From Streptomyces alkaliterrae (GTDB taxonomy: Bacteria; Actinomycetota; Actinomycetes; Streptomycetales; Streptomycetaceae), in NCBI RefSeq assembly GCF_007097205.2, contig NZ_VJYK02000007.1, positions 1 to 44,271 on the forward strand: a DNA stretch of 44,271 nt. Direction: 5' to 3'. The position numbers and the translations under genes are program-made. The notes beneath the pieces were generated by a model that was given only the letters and a program-made list of their open reading frames with translations, had not been told where the DNA came from and ran no database searches. The stretch's first letter is position 1, and each line of letters starts with the position of its first letter. This document shows positions 8,131 to 17,324 of the stretch, piece after piece.

Positions 8131-8190
8131 CACCGCCCAGCGAAGCCGCACCGCCCAGCGAACCCGGACCGCCCAGCGAACCCGGACCGC
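8131..8190 (+). repeat. 18-bp tandem repeat between convergent genes
   Basis: Three and a third copies of an 18-bp unit, CACCGCCCAGCGAACCCG with small changes (8131-8148, 8149-8166, 8167-8184, then a partial copy), fill the short gap between the protease stop and the convergent PPA1309-type gene. Confidence 0.85.
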
Positions 8191-8198
8191 CGCGGCGG

Positions 8199-8780
8199 TC
8201 AGTCCTCGAACGTGGCGGCCAGCGCGTCGGCCAGCCCGGGGACCAGCGAGGACCCGGTCAGCACCTCGGTCGCGGCGTCCTTCTCCCGCAGCCGCAGCGC
8301 GGACTCGCGCCGGCCGTCGCGCAGCACGGCCACCGTCATCCGTACCTCCTGCCGGTCCGGGTGCTCGGCGACCCACGTGTTCAGCGCGGCCTCGTCGAGG
8401 CCTTCGGGGATGGACTCCTCGGCGGTGGCCGGCAGCATCAGCCGTTCGACGGTCAGCGCGCAGCCGGCGACGGGGTCGGGCCAGGCGATGGTGCCCAGGA
8501 ACTCGTCGAGCGGGACGCCCGCCGGCAGCTCGTCCTGCTCGATCGGGGTGAGGGCGGCCTGCCGGCCGCCGGTGTCGGTGTCGGCGTCGTCGGGCTCGGC
8601 GAGCCCGAGCTGGTCGGCTAGCGCGGGTTCCTGGGCGCGCAGCGCTTCGGTGTCGACGAGGGCGAAGAGCCGGGCTGGTTGGTCCCAGCCCAGGCCGGCG
8701 GCGTACTCGTCGATCTCCAGCACGGCGCGGGTGAGGGGGGTGGCGGCCAGCGGTGTGCCGTCAACGGGGAGGTTGCTCAT
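8199..8780 (-). CDS. PPA1309 family protein
   Basis: A 193-residue conserved actinobacterial protein of unknown function, recognised as the PPA1309 family from its N-terminal TPLTRAVLEIDEYAAGLGWDQPARLFALVDT and the central FLGTIAWPDPVAGCALTVERLMLP. No membrane segment or catalytic motif is visible. The ATG at 8780 is the first Met of the conserved part. It is divergent from the UPF0182 gene across a 147-base gap and convergent with the PDZ protease. From memory the same neighbours occur together in other streptomycetes, so a link with membrane or protease function is possible but not shown. Confidence 0.8.
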   Translation of the reverse strand: MSNLPVDGTPLAATPLTRAVLEIDEYAAGLGWDQPARLFALVDTEALRAQEPALADQLGLAEPDDADTDTGGRQAALTPIEQDELPAGVPLDEFLGTIAWPDPVAGCALTVERLMLPATAEESIPEGLDEAALNTWVAEHPDRQEVRMTVAVLRDGRRESALRLREKDAATEVLTGSSLVPGLADALAATFED

Positions 8781-8927
8781 GCCCTTATCGTGCCTTGCCC
8801 TACCCCGGAAACGGGAACTGAGTAAAGCTTGAGTAAGTTGATGAGGTAGGGCCCTGGGTTATGGGGCCAACTTAAGTCCATGTGATTGACCCACTGCGAT
8901 CTCGAGGTGCGCACCTTGGCTTTCCAG

Positions 8928-11813
8928 ATGCCGGACCGGGGCTCAGGTGGCCCCTCCGGGCCACGGATCAGAGTCGGCCAGCCCTCCAGGCGCGCCAAGA
9001 CGCTGCTGATGACAGCAGGCGTACTGGCAGTGCTGGCCATGCTCTTTGTCATGTTCGCCGGGTTCTGGACCGACTGGCTCTGGTACCGGTCCGTCCAGTA
9101 CACCAACGTCTTCACGACCACCCTGTGGACGAAGATCGGCCTGTTCGCCGCCTTCGGTCTGCTGATGGCCGTCACGGTCGGCTTCAACATCTGGCTCGCG
9201 CACCGGCTCCGGCCGCCGCTGAGCGCGATGTCCCTGGAGCAGCAGAGCCTGGACCGCTACCGGATGAGCATCGCCCCCTTCAAGAAGTGGGTGCTCATCG
9301 GGGTCGCCGCGCTGGTGGGTCTGATCTCCGGTGCCTCGGCGGCCGGGCAGTGGCGCACCTGGCTGATGTGGGTGAACGGCACGCCGTTCGGCAGGACGGA
9401 CGCCCAGTTCAACAAGGACATCTCCTTCTTCACCTTCGATCTGCCGTTCTACCGTTTCCTGCTGAGCTTCGGCTTCGCTGCGACGGTGCTGTCGCTGATC
9501 GCCGCCGCGCTGGTGCACTACCTCTACGGCGGGCTGCGGCTCACCACGCCGGGCGCCCGCGCCACCTCGCAGGCGACCGGCCACCTGTCGGTGCTGCTCG
9601 GTGTCTTCGTGGCGCTGAAGGCGGTGGCCTACTGGCTGGACCGCTACGGGCTGGCGGTGAAGTCCAGTGAGATCCGGGGCACGAGCGACTGGACGGGTCT
9701 GCGGTACACGGACGCCAACGCCTACCTGCCGGCGAAGACGATCCTGTTCTTCATCGCGGCGATCTGCGCGCTGCTCTTCTTCGCCGCGCTGTGGCGCCGC
9801 ACGTGGCAGCTTCCGGTCATCGGCTTCGGCCTGATGGTCCTCTCGGCGATCCTGATTGGCGGCCTGTACCCGGCCATCGTGCAGAAGTTCCAGGTCCAGC
9901 CGAACGAGCAGGCCAAGGAGACGCCGTACATCGAGAAGAACATGAAGGCGACGCGCGAGGCCTACGGCATCGACGACGCCGACATGTCCGACTACCGGGG
10001 CACCACGCCGGACACCGAGGAGGAGAACGGCAGGCTGCGCGACGCCGTCGACGAGACGGCGAGCCTGCGTCTGCTCGACCCGAGCGTCGTGCCGCCCGCG
10101 TTCCGCCAGCTCCAGCAGGTCCGCGGCTACTACGGCTTCCCGGCCACGCTGGACGTCGACCGCTACAAGGACAAGGACGGCAACGAGCGCGACACGGTGG
10201 TCGGTCTCCGCGAGATCAACATCGAGGGCATCCCCGAGCGGAACTGGATCAACGACCACTTCAAGTACACGCACGGCTTCGGCATGGTCGCCGCCAGCGG
10301 TACCGACGTGGCGCCGGACGGCACCCCGGTGTTCAGCGAGAAGAACCTGCCGCCGGAGGAGACGCTGGCCGGTGACTACCAGCCGCGCATCTACTACGGC
10401 GAGCGGACGACCCAGTACTCCATCGTCGGCGGCCCCCAGCAGGAGCTGGACTACGCCGACGACGAGGGCGAGAAGACGTACACCTACACCGGCAAGAGCG
10501 GTGTCAGCATCTCCGGCCTGCTGAACCGGTCGGCGTACGCGCTGACGTTCGGCGAGCCGCAGTTCCTGTACTCCACGGCGATCGGCGAGGGTTCGCGGAT
10601 CCTCTACAACCGGACGCCCAAGGAGCGGGTCGAGGCGGTCGCCCCGTGGCTGACCATCGACGGCGACCCGTACCCGGCGATCGTGGACGGCAAGATCCAG
10701 TGGATCGTGGACGCCTACACGACGTCGAACGGCTACCCGTACTCCTCGCGCACCACGCTGGGCGACACCACACAGGACTCGCTCACCGACGGCCAGCGCG
10801 CGCTGATCGCCCAGCAGGACCGGGTCAACTACATCCGCAACTCGGTCAAGGCGACGGTCGACGCCTACACCGGTGACGTGAAGCTCTACGAGTGGGACAC
10901 CGAGGACCCGGTGCTCAAGACGTGGCGCAAGGCGTTCCCCGGCACGGTCGAGTCCAAGGACAAGATCAGCGACGCGCTGATGGACCACCTGCGCTACCCG
11001 CAGGATCTGTTCAAGGTCCAGCGTGAGCTGCTCCAGCGCTACCACGTGGACACCGCGAGCCAGTTCTACTCGGGCAGTGAGCGGTGGCAGATTCCGGACG
11101 ACCCGACGCACAAGGGCAACCCGGTGCCGCCGTACTACCTGAGCATGAAGATGCCGGACCAGGACGACCAGGTCTTCTCGCTCACGACGACGTTCAACCC
11201 GAACCAGCGTGAGACGTTGGGCGCCTTCATGGCGGTCGACGCGGACGCGAGAAGCGACGACTACGGCAAGATCAGAATCCTGAAGCTGCCGTCCAACACC
11301 ACGGTCGCCGGCCCGCAGCAGGTGCAGAGCAAGTTCAACTCCGATCCGACGATCGCCCAGCAGATCAACATCCTGCAACGCGGTGACTCCGAGGTGGAGT
11401 ACGGAAACCTGCTCACGGTGCCGTTGGAGGGCGGCCTGCTCTACGTGGAGCCGGTGTACGTCCGCGGTGCCGGCACCAACTACCCGCGTATGCGGAAGGT
11501 GTTGGTGACGTACGGCGAGCGGATCGCCTTCGAGGACACCCTGGAGGCCGCGCTCGACAAGGTCTTCGGCATCGAGGGCGAGCGGCCGTCGCCGCCGCCG
11601 GAGGATCCCGAGGACCCGGAGGAGCCGGGTGAGGAGCAGCCCGGCGCCACACCGCCGGCCACTCCCGACGAGGCGTTGAAGGAGGCCGCCGACGCGGCCA
11701 AGAAGATGGACGACGCCATGAAGAAGGGTGACTGGGAGGCCTACGGCAAGGCCTGGAGGGAGCTCCAGGACGCGCTGAAGGAGGCCGAGGAGGCCGCGGA
11801 CGCGGGCGACTGA
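8928..11813 (+). CDS. UPF0182 family large membrane protein
   Basis: A 961-residue UPF0182 protein. The first ~300 residues hold several membrane helices (for example ~25-45 [21 protein letters not shown], ~65-85, ~110-130, ~165-190, and later pairs). A large, mostly hydrophilic domain follows (~310-880), probably outside the membrane, with motifs such as [22 protein letters not shown] and [23 protein letters not shown]. The end is a Pro/Glu linker ([18 protein letters not shown]) and a charged helix. Function is unknown. I chose ATG 8928 to begin with MPDRGSGG as I recall for homologues; GTG 8907 or TTG 8916 in the same frame are alternatives, since no clear ribosome-binding site decides it. 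Confidence 0.85.
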   Translation: MPDRGSGGPSGPRIRVGQPSRRAKTLLMTAGVLAVLAMLFVMFAGFWTDWLWYRSVQYTNVFTTTLWTKIGLFAAFGLLMAVTVGFNIWLAHRLRPPLSAMSLEQQSLDRYRMSIAPFKKWVLIGVAALVGLISGASAAGQWRTWLMWVNGTPFGRTDAQFNKDISFFTFDLPFYRFLLSFGFAATVLSLIAAALVHYLYGGLRLTTPGARATSQATGHLSVLLGVFVALKAVAYWLDRYGLAVKSSEIRGTSDWTGLRYTDANAYLPAKTILFFIAAICALLFFAALWRRTWQLPVIGFGLMVLSAILIGGLYPAIVQKFQVQPNEQAKETPYIEKNMKATREAYGIDDADMSDYRGTTPDTEEENGRLRDAVDETASLRLLDPSVVPPAFRQLQQVRGYYGFPATLDVDRYKDKDGNERDTVVGLREINIEGIPERNWINDHFKYTHGFGMVAASGTDVAPDGTPVFSEKNLPPEETLAGDYQPRIYYGERTTQYSIVGGPQQELDYADDEGEKTYTYTGKSGVSISGLLNRSAYALTFGEPQFLYSTAIGEGSRILYNRTPKERVEAVAPWLTIDGDPYPAIVDGKIQWIVDAYTTSNGYPYSSRTTLGDTTQDSLTDGQRALIAQQDRVNYIRNSVKATVDAYTGDVKLYEWDTEDPVLKTWRKAFPGTVESKDKISDALMDHLRYPQDLFKVQRELLQRYHVDTASQFYSGSERWQIPDDPTHKGNPVPPYYLSMKMPDQDDQVFSLTTTFNPNQRETLGAFMAVDADARSDDYGKIRILKLPSNTTVAGPQQVQSKFNSDPTIAQQINILQRGDSEVEYGNLLTVPLEGGLLYVEPVYVRGAGTNYPRMRKVLVTYGERIAFEDTLEAALDKVFGIEGERPSPPPEDPEDPEEPGEEQPGATPPATPDEALKEAADAAKKMDDAMKKGDWEAYGKAWRELQDALKEAEEAADAGD

Positions 11814-11820
11814 GCCGGCG

Positions 11821-11865
11821 CCTGGACCGGCCGGGCGGGGTCGTACCCCGGTCGGCCGGTCCAGG
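11821..11865 (+). terminator. Hairpin terminator after UPF0182 gene
   Basis: CCTGGACCGGCCG (11821-11833) pairs perfectly with CGGCCGGTCCAGG (11853-11865), a 13-bp stem just after the stop and before the tRNA gene. Confidence 0.7.
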
Positions 11866-11902
11866 CCCGCCACGCGGCGTGATAGTGTCGGTCAGACAAC
11901 GG

Positions 11903-11976
11903 CGCGGGGTGGAGCAGCTCGGTAGCTCGCTGGGCTCATAACCCAGAGGTCGCAGGTTCAAATCCTGTCCCCGCTA
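11903..11976 (+). tRNA. Initiator tRNA-fMet (CAT), copy 1
   Basis: A 74-base cloverleaf. The acceptor CGCGGGG/CCCCGCT leaves the first pair as a C1-T72 mismatch, the D arm is GAGC/GCTC, the anticodon arm CTGGG-CTCATAA-CCCAG, and the T arm GCAGG-TTCAAAT-CCTGT. The unpaired 1-72 position and the three G-C pairs at the base of the anticodon stem are the hallmarks of an initiator tRNA, not elongator Met. The 3' CCA is not encoded. A TAGTGT -10-like element begins 20 bases upstream of the tRNA, and a hairpin follows. Confidence 0.97.
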
Positions 11977-11981
11977 CTGGA

Positions 11982-12014
11982 GAAGGACCCGGAGTCATCG
12001 ACTCCGGGTCCTTC
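11982..12014 (+). terminator. Terminator of tRNA-fMet copy 1
   Basis: GAAGGACCCGGAGT pairs with ACTCCGGGTCCTTC around a CATCG loop, a perfect 14-bp stem six bases after the tRNA. Confidence 0.85.
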
Positions 12015-12257
12015 GGCGTGTTGTGTACGTCCTGTGGTGAAACCGGCGACGCGCGCGGCGGGGCGCGCGTGGGGGCCGCGAGGTCGGCACACTGGGGCAC
12101 GGTCGGCGGGCCTCGCGGGCGCCGCCGGGCCAACTCCCAAACGTGTGAGCGAGTTTGGCGACTCGCCATGTCGGGAAGTCGACAAAACGCTGAAGTGACC
12201 TTCTGGGTGCGATATACCAGATGTACGCGGGTTACGGGTGGTGCGACGATGAGACTC

Positions 12258-14207
12258 ATGGGGGACAAGGCGAAGCTTGACGACGCAGGCCGCCCGGCCG
12301 CCCATGACGCCCAGGCGGTCCACATGACGGAGGCGGTCCACACGACGGAGGCGACCGGCGAGGGCGCGGGGCGGGACGGCGAGGCGCGGCAGGGGGCAGT
12401 GCCCTCCGCCACTCCCGCGACCCGGGCCGCCGCCGAGCGCGGCGAGACGGGCGCGCAGAGCCTGCTCGGCGCCGCACTGCTGCGCCAGGGCGATCTGGAG
12501 GGCGCCGAACCGCACCTGCGGGCCGCCGCGCTGGCCGGCGACCGCGCGGCAGCGAACAACCTCGGCGTCCTGCTGCACCAGCTCGGCCGCCGTACGGAGG
12601 CCGCCGAGTGGTGGCGCACGGCGGCGGTCGCCGGTTCGGCCGCCGCCGCCCACGCGCTCGGCCGACACCAGCGGGAACGCGGGGACGAGCCGGCCGCCGA
12701 GTACTGGCTGCGGCAGGCCGCCGAGTCCGGCCACACCCTGGGCGCCTACGCGCTGGCCGACCTGTTGGAGCACCGGGGCGAGGACGGTGCCGAACAGTGG
12801 TTCCGGGCCGCCGCCGAGCGCGGACACCGGGAGGCCGCCTACCGGGTCGGCATGGCCCTGCTGCGCCGCTCCGGCGGCGCGGAGCCGTCACCGCTGGTCG
12901 AGTCGCCGGGTCCGGTCGGCGGTCGGGACCGCGGCGGCGCCGCCACCGAGGCCGAACGCTGGTTCCGGCAGGCCGCCGCGCGCGGCCACCGCCGGGCGGC
13001 GCTGCGTCTCGGCACCCAGCTGGAGGAGCGCGGTGAGGTCCGGGAGGCCGGTCGCTGGTACCTGATCGCCGCCAACGACGGCGAGCCGCGCGCCGCCTGC
13101 GCCCTGGGCTTCCTGCTGCGCGACGCGGGCAACGACGAGGCCGCCGAGCAGTGGTGGCGACGCGCCGCCGAGGCAGGCGACGGCAACGCGGCCAACGCGC
13201 TCGGCGCGCTCTGCGCGGAGCGCGGCGAACGCGCCGCGGCCGAGCGCTGGTACCACACCGCGCTGGACGCCGGCGACGCCAACGGCGCCTTCAACCTCGG
13301 GCTGCTGTGCGCCGGTCAGGGCCGCACCGCGCAGGCCGAGAAGTGGTATCGCCGCGCCGCCTACGCCGGACACGTCGAGGCGGCCAACGCGCTGGCCGTG
13401 CTGCTGCTCCAGCGCGGTGACGCGCAGGGCGCCGAGCCGTGGTTCTCCAAGGCGGCCGAGGGCGGCAGCGTGGACGCCGCGTTCAACCTGGGCATCCTGC
13501 ACGCCGGTCGCGGCGAGGAGGACCGCGCCCGGCGCTGGTACGAGCGGGCGTGCGCCGCCGGGCACCCGGAGGCGGCCCTCCAGGTTGCCGTGGCGCTGCT
13601 CGCCGAGGGCGACGAGGAGGCGGCCGAACGGCGGCTGCGGGAGGCGGCCGAGGGCGGCAGCGTGGAGGGCGCGTTCCGCCTCGCCGACCTGCTGGAGCGC
13701 CAGGACCCGGAGGTCGCGGTCGGCACCGGCACCTTCGGCGCCACCGACACCTTCGGCGGCCGGTCCCACCGAGCCGCCGGTACCGGGACCGGCGACGCGG
13801 AGAGTGAGCACGCCGAGTACGAGGACTGGTACCGCCGGGCGGCCGAGGCCGGACACCGCCGGGCCCAGGTCCGGCTCGGCATGTGCGCCGCCGCCCGGGG
13901 CGACGTGGTGGAGGCCGCGCGCTGGTACCGGGCCGCCGCCGAGGCGGGCAGCAGCCACGGCGCCTTCAACCTCGGGCTGCTGCTCGCCCGTGAGGGCGCC
14001 GAGCCGGAGGCCGCGCTGTGGTGGACCAGGGCCGCCGAGGCCGGGCACGGTCGTGCCGCGCTGCGGCTGGCCCTGCTCGCCGCGCGTCGGGGCGAGCTGG
14101 CCGAGGGGCGCCACTGGTGCGCCCGGGCGCGGGAGCTCGGGCCGGACGAGGTGGCGCGACGCGCCCAGCGGCTGAGCGAGGCGCTGCACACCGAGCTGAC
14201 GGCGTGA
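12258..14207 (+). CDS. Sel1/TPR-repeat protein
   Basis: A 649-residue protein built almost entirely of ~35-residue Sel1-like (SLR/TPR) helical repeats. Recurring signatures are AAxxWYRRAAEAGHxxAA and GAFNLGLLxAxxG; at least a dozen are visible from residue ~75 to the end. The N-terminal ~70 residues are hydrophilic and unstructured, and an insertion at ~490-515 (GTGTFGATDTFGGRSHRAAG) interrupts the repeats. Such solenoids act as protein-binding scaffolds; partners are unknown. I chose ATG 12258 (MGDKAKL); ATG 12249 is an alternative in the same frame. The gene sits between two identical initiator tRNA genes, with a strong terminator separating it from the first. Confidence 0.85.
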   Translation: MGDKAKLDDAGRPAAHDAQAVHMTEAVHTTEATGEGAGRDGEARQGAVPSATPATRAAAERGETGAQSLLGAALLRQGDLEGAEPHLRAAALAGDRAAANNLGVLLHQLGRRTEAAEWWRTAAVAGSAAAAHALGRHQRERGDEPAAEYWLRQAAESGHTLGAYALADLLEHRGEDGAEQWFRAAAERGHREAAYRVGMALLRRSGGAEPSPLVESPGPVGGRDRGGAATEAERWFRQAAARGHRRAALRLGTQLEERGEVREAGRWYLIAANDGEPRAACALGFLLRDAGNDEAAEQWWRRAAEAGDGNAANALGALCAERGERAAAERWYHTALDAGDANGAFNLGLLCAGQGRTAQAEKWYRRAAYAGHVEAANALAVLLLQRGDAQGAEPWFSKAAEGGSVDAAFNLGILHAGRGEEDRARRWYERACAAGHPEAALQVAVALLAEGDEEAAERRLREAAEGGSVEGAFRLADLLERQDPEVAVGTGTFGATDTFGGRSHRAAGTGTGDAESEHAEYEDWYRRAAEAGHRRAQVRLGMCAAARGDVVEAARWYRAAAEAGSSHGAFNLGLLLAREGAEPEAALWWTRAAEAGHGRAALRLALLAARRGELAEGRHWCARARELGPDEVARRAQRLSEALHTELTA

Positions 14208-14250
14208 GCCGTGCCGCCCCCCCCCGGCGGAGTGGCCGCTGGGGCGGGAT

Positions 14251-14280
14251 TTGCACCGAGGGTCACCGGACGGCTAGAGT
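14251..14280 (+). promoter_or_regulatory. Probable promoter of tRNA-fMet copy 2
   Basis: TTGCAC (14251-14256), an 18-base spacer and TAGAGT (14275-14280) fit the housekeeping promoter pattern. The -10 begins 20 bases before the mature tRNA, the same distance as the TAGTGT in front of copy 1. Confidence 0.5.
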
Positions 14281-14294
14281 GGGGAACACAACGA

Positions 14295-14368
14295 CGCGGG
14301 GTGGAGCAGCTCGGTAGCTCGCTGGGCTCATAACCCAGAGGTCGCAGGTTCAAATCCTGTCCCCGCTA
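14295..14368 (+). tRNA. Initiator tRNA-fMet (CAT), copy 2
   Basis: The 74 bases are identical to copy 1 at 11903-11976, including the C1-T72 mismatch, the GGG/CCC anticodon-stem base, the CAT anticodon and the lack of an encoded CCA. Flanking sequences differ apart from a few bases on each side, so the copies are kept identical by selection or gene conversion and do not come from a recent large duplication. Confidence 0.97.
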
Positions 14369-14375
14369 CTGAAGG

Positions 14376-14409
14376 CCGAGGCCCGGTTCCGCAAGGAACC
14401 GGGCCTCGG
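14376..14409 (+). terminator. Terminator of tRNA-fMet copy 2
   Basis: CCGAGGCCCGGTTCC pairs with GGAACCGGGCCTCGG around GCAA, a perfect 15-bp stem with a GNRA-type tetraloop, 7 bases after the tRNA. Confidence 0.85.
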
Positions 14410-14500
14410 TCGTGTTGTCGTGTTCGCGTGTCGCCGCGCCGGGATTCGCGTGCCGTCGCGCCGGGGGAGTCGCCCCCGATCCGGGGCTCGGGTGGCCGGA

Positions 14501-14917
14501 TCAGGCCGTGGCGCAGTGGGGGCACAGGCCCCGGTAGGTGACGGTCGCCTCGGAGATCGTGAAGCCGAAGCGCTCGTTCTCGGGCAGCGCGCTCAGCGGG
14601 TCGCCCTCCGGGTGGACGTCCCGGATCATGCCGCAGCGGGAGCAGATCAGGTGCTGGTGGCTGTGGTGTGCGTTGGGGTCGTAGCGCTTGGCGCGGCCGT
14701 CGGTGCTGACCTCCAGCACCTCGCCGAGGGCGACGAGCTCGCTGAGCGTGTTGTACACGGTCGCCCGGGCGATCTCCGGAAGCCGCTCGGCGGCCAGGGC
14801 GTGGACCTCGTCCGCCGTGTAGTGCACGTGCTGCCCGTTCAGGACCTCGGCGACGACGCGTCGCTGCGCGGTCAGCCGCCAGCCCCGCTCGCGGAGCCGT
14901 TCCAGCAGGTCACTCAT
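14501..14917 (-). CDS. catR: Fur-family peroxide regulator (CatR/PerR type)
   Basis: A 138-residue Fur-family repressor. The N-terminal winged helix includes RLTAQRRVVAEVL and the recognition segment ARATVYNTLSELVALGEV. The dimerisation half carries the regulatory-metal His cluster HHSHQHLIC and two Cys pairs for structural zinc (CSRCG and GLCPHC). I chose ATG 14917 because GGTGGAA lies just upstream; GTG 14926 in the same frame is an alternative. It is divergent from a catalase gene with a palindromic operator between them. By family knowledge this matches CatR, the H2O2-sensitive repressor of catA in Streptomyces; metal-catalysed oxidation would release the operator. The symbol is by analogy. 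Confidence 0.85.
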   Translation of the reverse strand: MSDLLERLRERGWRLTAQRRVVAEVLNGQHVHYTADEVHALAAERLPEIARATVYNTLSELVALGEVLEVSTDGRAKRYDPNAHHSHQHLICSRCGMIRDVHPEGDPLSALPENERFGFTISEATVTYRGLCPHCATA

Positions 14918-15000
14918 CACTTCCACCCATCGCTCAGGTAAGGGCCAGCTTAGCAGCGGATCAAGCCATCCCCGGACTCGGTATCCTCTTCCTCGTCATC

Positions 15001-15028
15001 TTGACTTGGACAAAGTCCAATGTAAGCT
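15001..15028 (+). promoter_or_regulatory. Catalase promoter with embedded Fur-family operator
   Basis: TTGACT (15001-15006), a 16-base spacer and TAAGCT (15023-15028) look like a housekeeping promoter for the catalase. Inside the spacer lies a perfect 15-bp palindrome TTGGAC-AAA-GTCCAA (15006-15020), of the size and A/T-centred form bound by Fur-family dimers. A bound repressor would cover the -35 and the spacer and so block the polymerase. Confidence 0.75.
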
Positions 15029-15076
15029 CGGGTCTCGGCGCACGCCAAGGGACAGGACAAAGCGCAGGAGGCGCAA

Positions 15077-16543
15077 GTGACTGCACAGCACGAGAGCACC
15101 GGCCCGCTGACCACGGAGGCCGGCGCACCGGTCGCGGACAACCAGAACAGCCAGACCGCCGGGGTCGGCGGCCCGGTACTGGTGCAGGACCAGCTGCTCC
15201 TGGAGAAGCTCGCCCACTTCAACCGTGAGCGCATCCCGGAGCGGGTCGTCCACGCCCGCGGCGCGGGTGCCTACGGCACGTTCACCGTGACGGCCGACGT
15301 GACGCCGTACACCCGGGCCAAGTTCCTCTCCGAGATCGGCAAGGAGACCGAGGTCTTCCTGCGCTTCTCCACCGTCGCCGGCAACCTCGGCGCGGCCGAC
15401 GCGGTCCGCGACCCCCGCGGCTTCGCGCTGAAGTTCTACACCGAGGAGGGCAACTACGACCTCGTCGGCAACAACACCCCGGTGTTCTTCATCAAGGACG
15501 CCATCAAGTTCCCGGACTTCATCCACACCCAGAAGCGCGACCCGTACACCGGCTCGCAGGAGGCGGACAACGTCTGGGACTTCTGGGGGCTCTCCCCCGA
15601 GTCGACGCACCAGGTGACCTGGCTCTTCGGCGACCGCGGCATCCCGGCCAGCTACCGCCACATGAACGGCTACGGCTCGCACACCTTCCAGTGGACGAAC
15701 GAGGCCGGCGAGGCCTTCTGGGTCAAGTACCACTTCAAGACCGACCAGGGGATCAGGACCCTTGCCCAGGACGAGGCGGACCTGCTCGCGGGCAAGGACC
15801 CCGACAGCCACCAGCGGGACCTGCGCGAGGCCATCGAGCGCGGCGAGTACCCGACCTGGACGGTGCAGGTGCAGATCATGCCGGCGGCCGAGGCGGCCAC
15901 CTACCGTTTCAACCCGTTCGACCTCACCAAGGTGTGGCCGCACGCGGACTACCCGCCGATCGAGATCGGCAAGCTGGAGCTGAACCGCAACCCGGAGAAC
16001 ATCTTCGCCGAGGTCGAGCAGTCGATCTTCTCGCCGCACCACTTCGTGCCCGGCATCGGCCCGTCCCCGGACAAGATGCTCCAGGGTCGGCTGTTCGCCT
16101 ACGGCGACGCGCACCGCTACCGGGTCGGCATCAACGGCGACCACCTGCCGGTGAACCGCCCGCGTGCCACCGAGGCCCGCTCGCACGGCCGTGACGGCGC
16201 GATGTACGACGGGCGGCACGGCGGTGCGAAGAACTACGAGCCCAACAGCTTCGGCGGCCCGACCGAGACCGGCCGGGCGCTGTGGGAGCCGCAGCCGGTC
16301 TCCGGTGTGACCGGCGACCACGTCGCGCCCTCGCATGCCGAGGACGACGACTTCGTCCAGGCCGGCAACCTCTACCGGCTGATGTCCGAGGACGAGAAGA
16401 GCCGTCTGATCGACAATCTCGCGGGCTTCATCTCGAAGGTCTCCAGGGACGACATCGCCCAGCGGGCGATCGAGAACTTCCGCAAGGCCGACGAGGACTA
16501 CGGCAAGCGCCTGGAGGCCGCCGTCGCCGCTCTCCGCGGCTGA
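15077..16543 (+). CDS. catA: Monofunctional haem catalase
   Basis: A 488-residue small-subunit haem catalase that converts hydrogen peroxide to water and oxygen in the cytoplasm. The GTG at 15077 follows AGGAGG. Visible marks are the catalytic His59 in [18 protein letters not shown], the haem-side Asn segment [20 protein letters not shown] (~130-150), and the proximal haem ligand Tyr342 in [12 protein letters not shown]. Length is normal for a small-subunit catalase. It is divergent from the Fur-family regulator and preceded by the palindromic operator, so peroxide induction is expected. The catA symbol is by analogy with the Streptomyces catR-catA pair. Confidence 0.93.
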   Translation: MTAQHESTGPLTTEAGAPVADNQNSQTAGVGGPVLVQDQLLLEKLAHFNRERIPERVVHARGAGAYGTFTVTADVTPYTRAKFLSEIGKETEVFLRFSTVAGNLGAADAVRDPRGFALKFYTEEGNYDLVGNNTPVFFIKDAIKFPDFIHTQKRDPYTGSQEADNVWDFWGLSPESTHQVTWLFGDRGIPASYRHMNGYGSHTFQWTNEAGEAFWVKYHFKTDQGIRTLAQDEADLLAGKDPDSHQRDLREAIERGEYPTWTVQVQIMPAAEAATYRFNPFDLTKVWPHADYPPIEIGKLELNRNPENIFAEVEQSIFSPHHFVPGIGPSPDKMLQGRLFAYGDAHRYRVGINGDHLPVNRPRATEARSHGRDGAMYDGRHGGAKNYEPNSFGGPTETGRALWEPQPVSGVTGDHVAPSHAEDDDFVQAGNLYRLMSEDEKSRLIDNLAGFISKVSRDDIAQRAIENFRKADEDYGKRLEAAVAALRG

Positions 16544-16634
16544 CCCGGCGGTCCGTCGAGACCGCGGTGGGCCGCGCCGGCGGTGCCTGATCGGCCCTGC
16601 GCCGACGGCGGCGGTCCACCGCACCTCGCCTGGA

Positions 16635-16665
16635 GGAGGGCGGGAGCTCAAGGCTCCCGCCCTCC
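16635..16665. terminator. Bidirectional terminator, catalase / CBS protein
   Basis: GGAGGGCGGGAG and CTCCCGCCCTCC form a perfect 12-bp stem with a 7-base loop between the two convergent genes. Confidence 0.8.
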
Positions 16666-16684
16666 GACGTGTGCGCGGCCGCGG

Positions 16685-17092
16685 TCAGGCCGAGACGGCC
16701 GCCGGCCGGCGGCCGCTGTCGGTCCAGCAGCGCACGACGTCCCGTACCGACACGATCCCGACGGGTTCGTGTCCGGCGAGCACGATCAGGTGGCGGAAGC
16801 CGCCCCGCGCCATCGCGGCGGCGGCCTCGTCCAGCGTCCAGTGGGGTGCGGCGAACACCACGTCGGTGGTGGTGTGCGCCTGCGCCCGTTCGACGTCCGG
16901 GTCCTCGTCGAGGCCGAGTGAGACGAGGATGTCCCGCTCGGTGAGGATGCCGATGCCGCAGCCGCCCGGGTCGTGCACGACCGCGGCGCCGACGCGGCGG
17001 GCGGCCATCAGCCGGGCGGCCTGGCGGAGAGTGTGGTCGGGGCCGATGGTGAGGATCACGGTGCTCATGGCGTCGCGTACGAGGATGGGCAT
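16685..17092 (-). CDS. Two-CBS-domain protein
   Basis: A 135-residue protein made only of a CBS-domain pair: CBS1 at ~5-62 (MSTVILTIGPDHTLRQAARLMAARRVGAAVV ... GILTERDIL) and CBS2 at ~73-128 (PHWTLDEAAAAMARGGFRHLIVL ... GIVSVRDVV). CBS pairs bind adenine nucleotides such as AMP, ATP or SAM and often act as energy sensors. No effector domain is attached. ATG 17092 follows a clear GGAGGTGG ribosome-binding site. The gene is probably transcribed alone, as the upstream 232-base gap separates it from hisN. Confidence 0.88.
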   Translation of the reverse strand: MPILVRDAMSTVILTIGPDHTLRQAARLMAARRVGAAVVHDPGGCGIGILTERDILVSLGLDEDPDVERAQAHTTTDVVFAAPHWTLDEAAAAMARGGFRHLIVLAGHEPVGIVSVRDVVRCWTDSGRRPAAVSA

Positions 17093-17324
17093 AGGGGTGC
17101 CACCTCCATGGGTCCGTTTGTCCGCGTGTGAGCGAGCCGGCCCGGTCGACCCGGCGGCCGTTTGAGAGTGGATTCACAAACTCACAAGCGCGGGATTCTC
17201 ATGTTCACACGGTGGCGGTCCGGCTACAAGGGGTGCGAACGGCGGGCCGGTGCGCACGGCGCACCACCGCCCCGCGCGGGTCCTCCGCACCGGCGCGGGG
17301 CGGTTCTTGAAGCGTGGGCGCGGC

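Noticed and set aside
8821-8927. Promoter TTGAGT/TAGGGC in the PPA1309-UPF0182 gap
   Set aside because: The spacing is only 12 bases, too short for a sigma-70-type promoter.
8943-11873. A 976-codon open frame antisense to the UPF0182 gene
   Set aside because: Composition is that of a GC-rich shadow frame (many Arg, Val, Leu, His, Gly) and lacks any recognisable domain, whereas the plus strand has a clear family match.
12258-14207. CRISPR-like or DNA repeat array in the Sel1 gene
   Set aside because: The repetition is of ~35-residue protein motifs with varied codons; there are no identical DNA repeats with spacers.
11903-14368. tRNA genes as integration sites of a mobile element (attL/attR)
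   Set aside because: Both tRNAs are complete and functional-looking, no integrase is present and the gene between is an ordinary Sel1-repeat gene with host composition.
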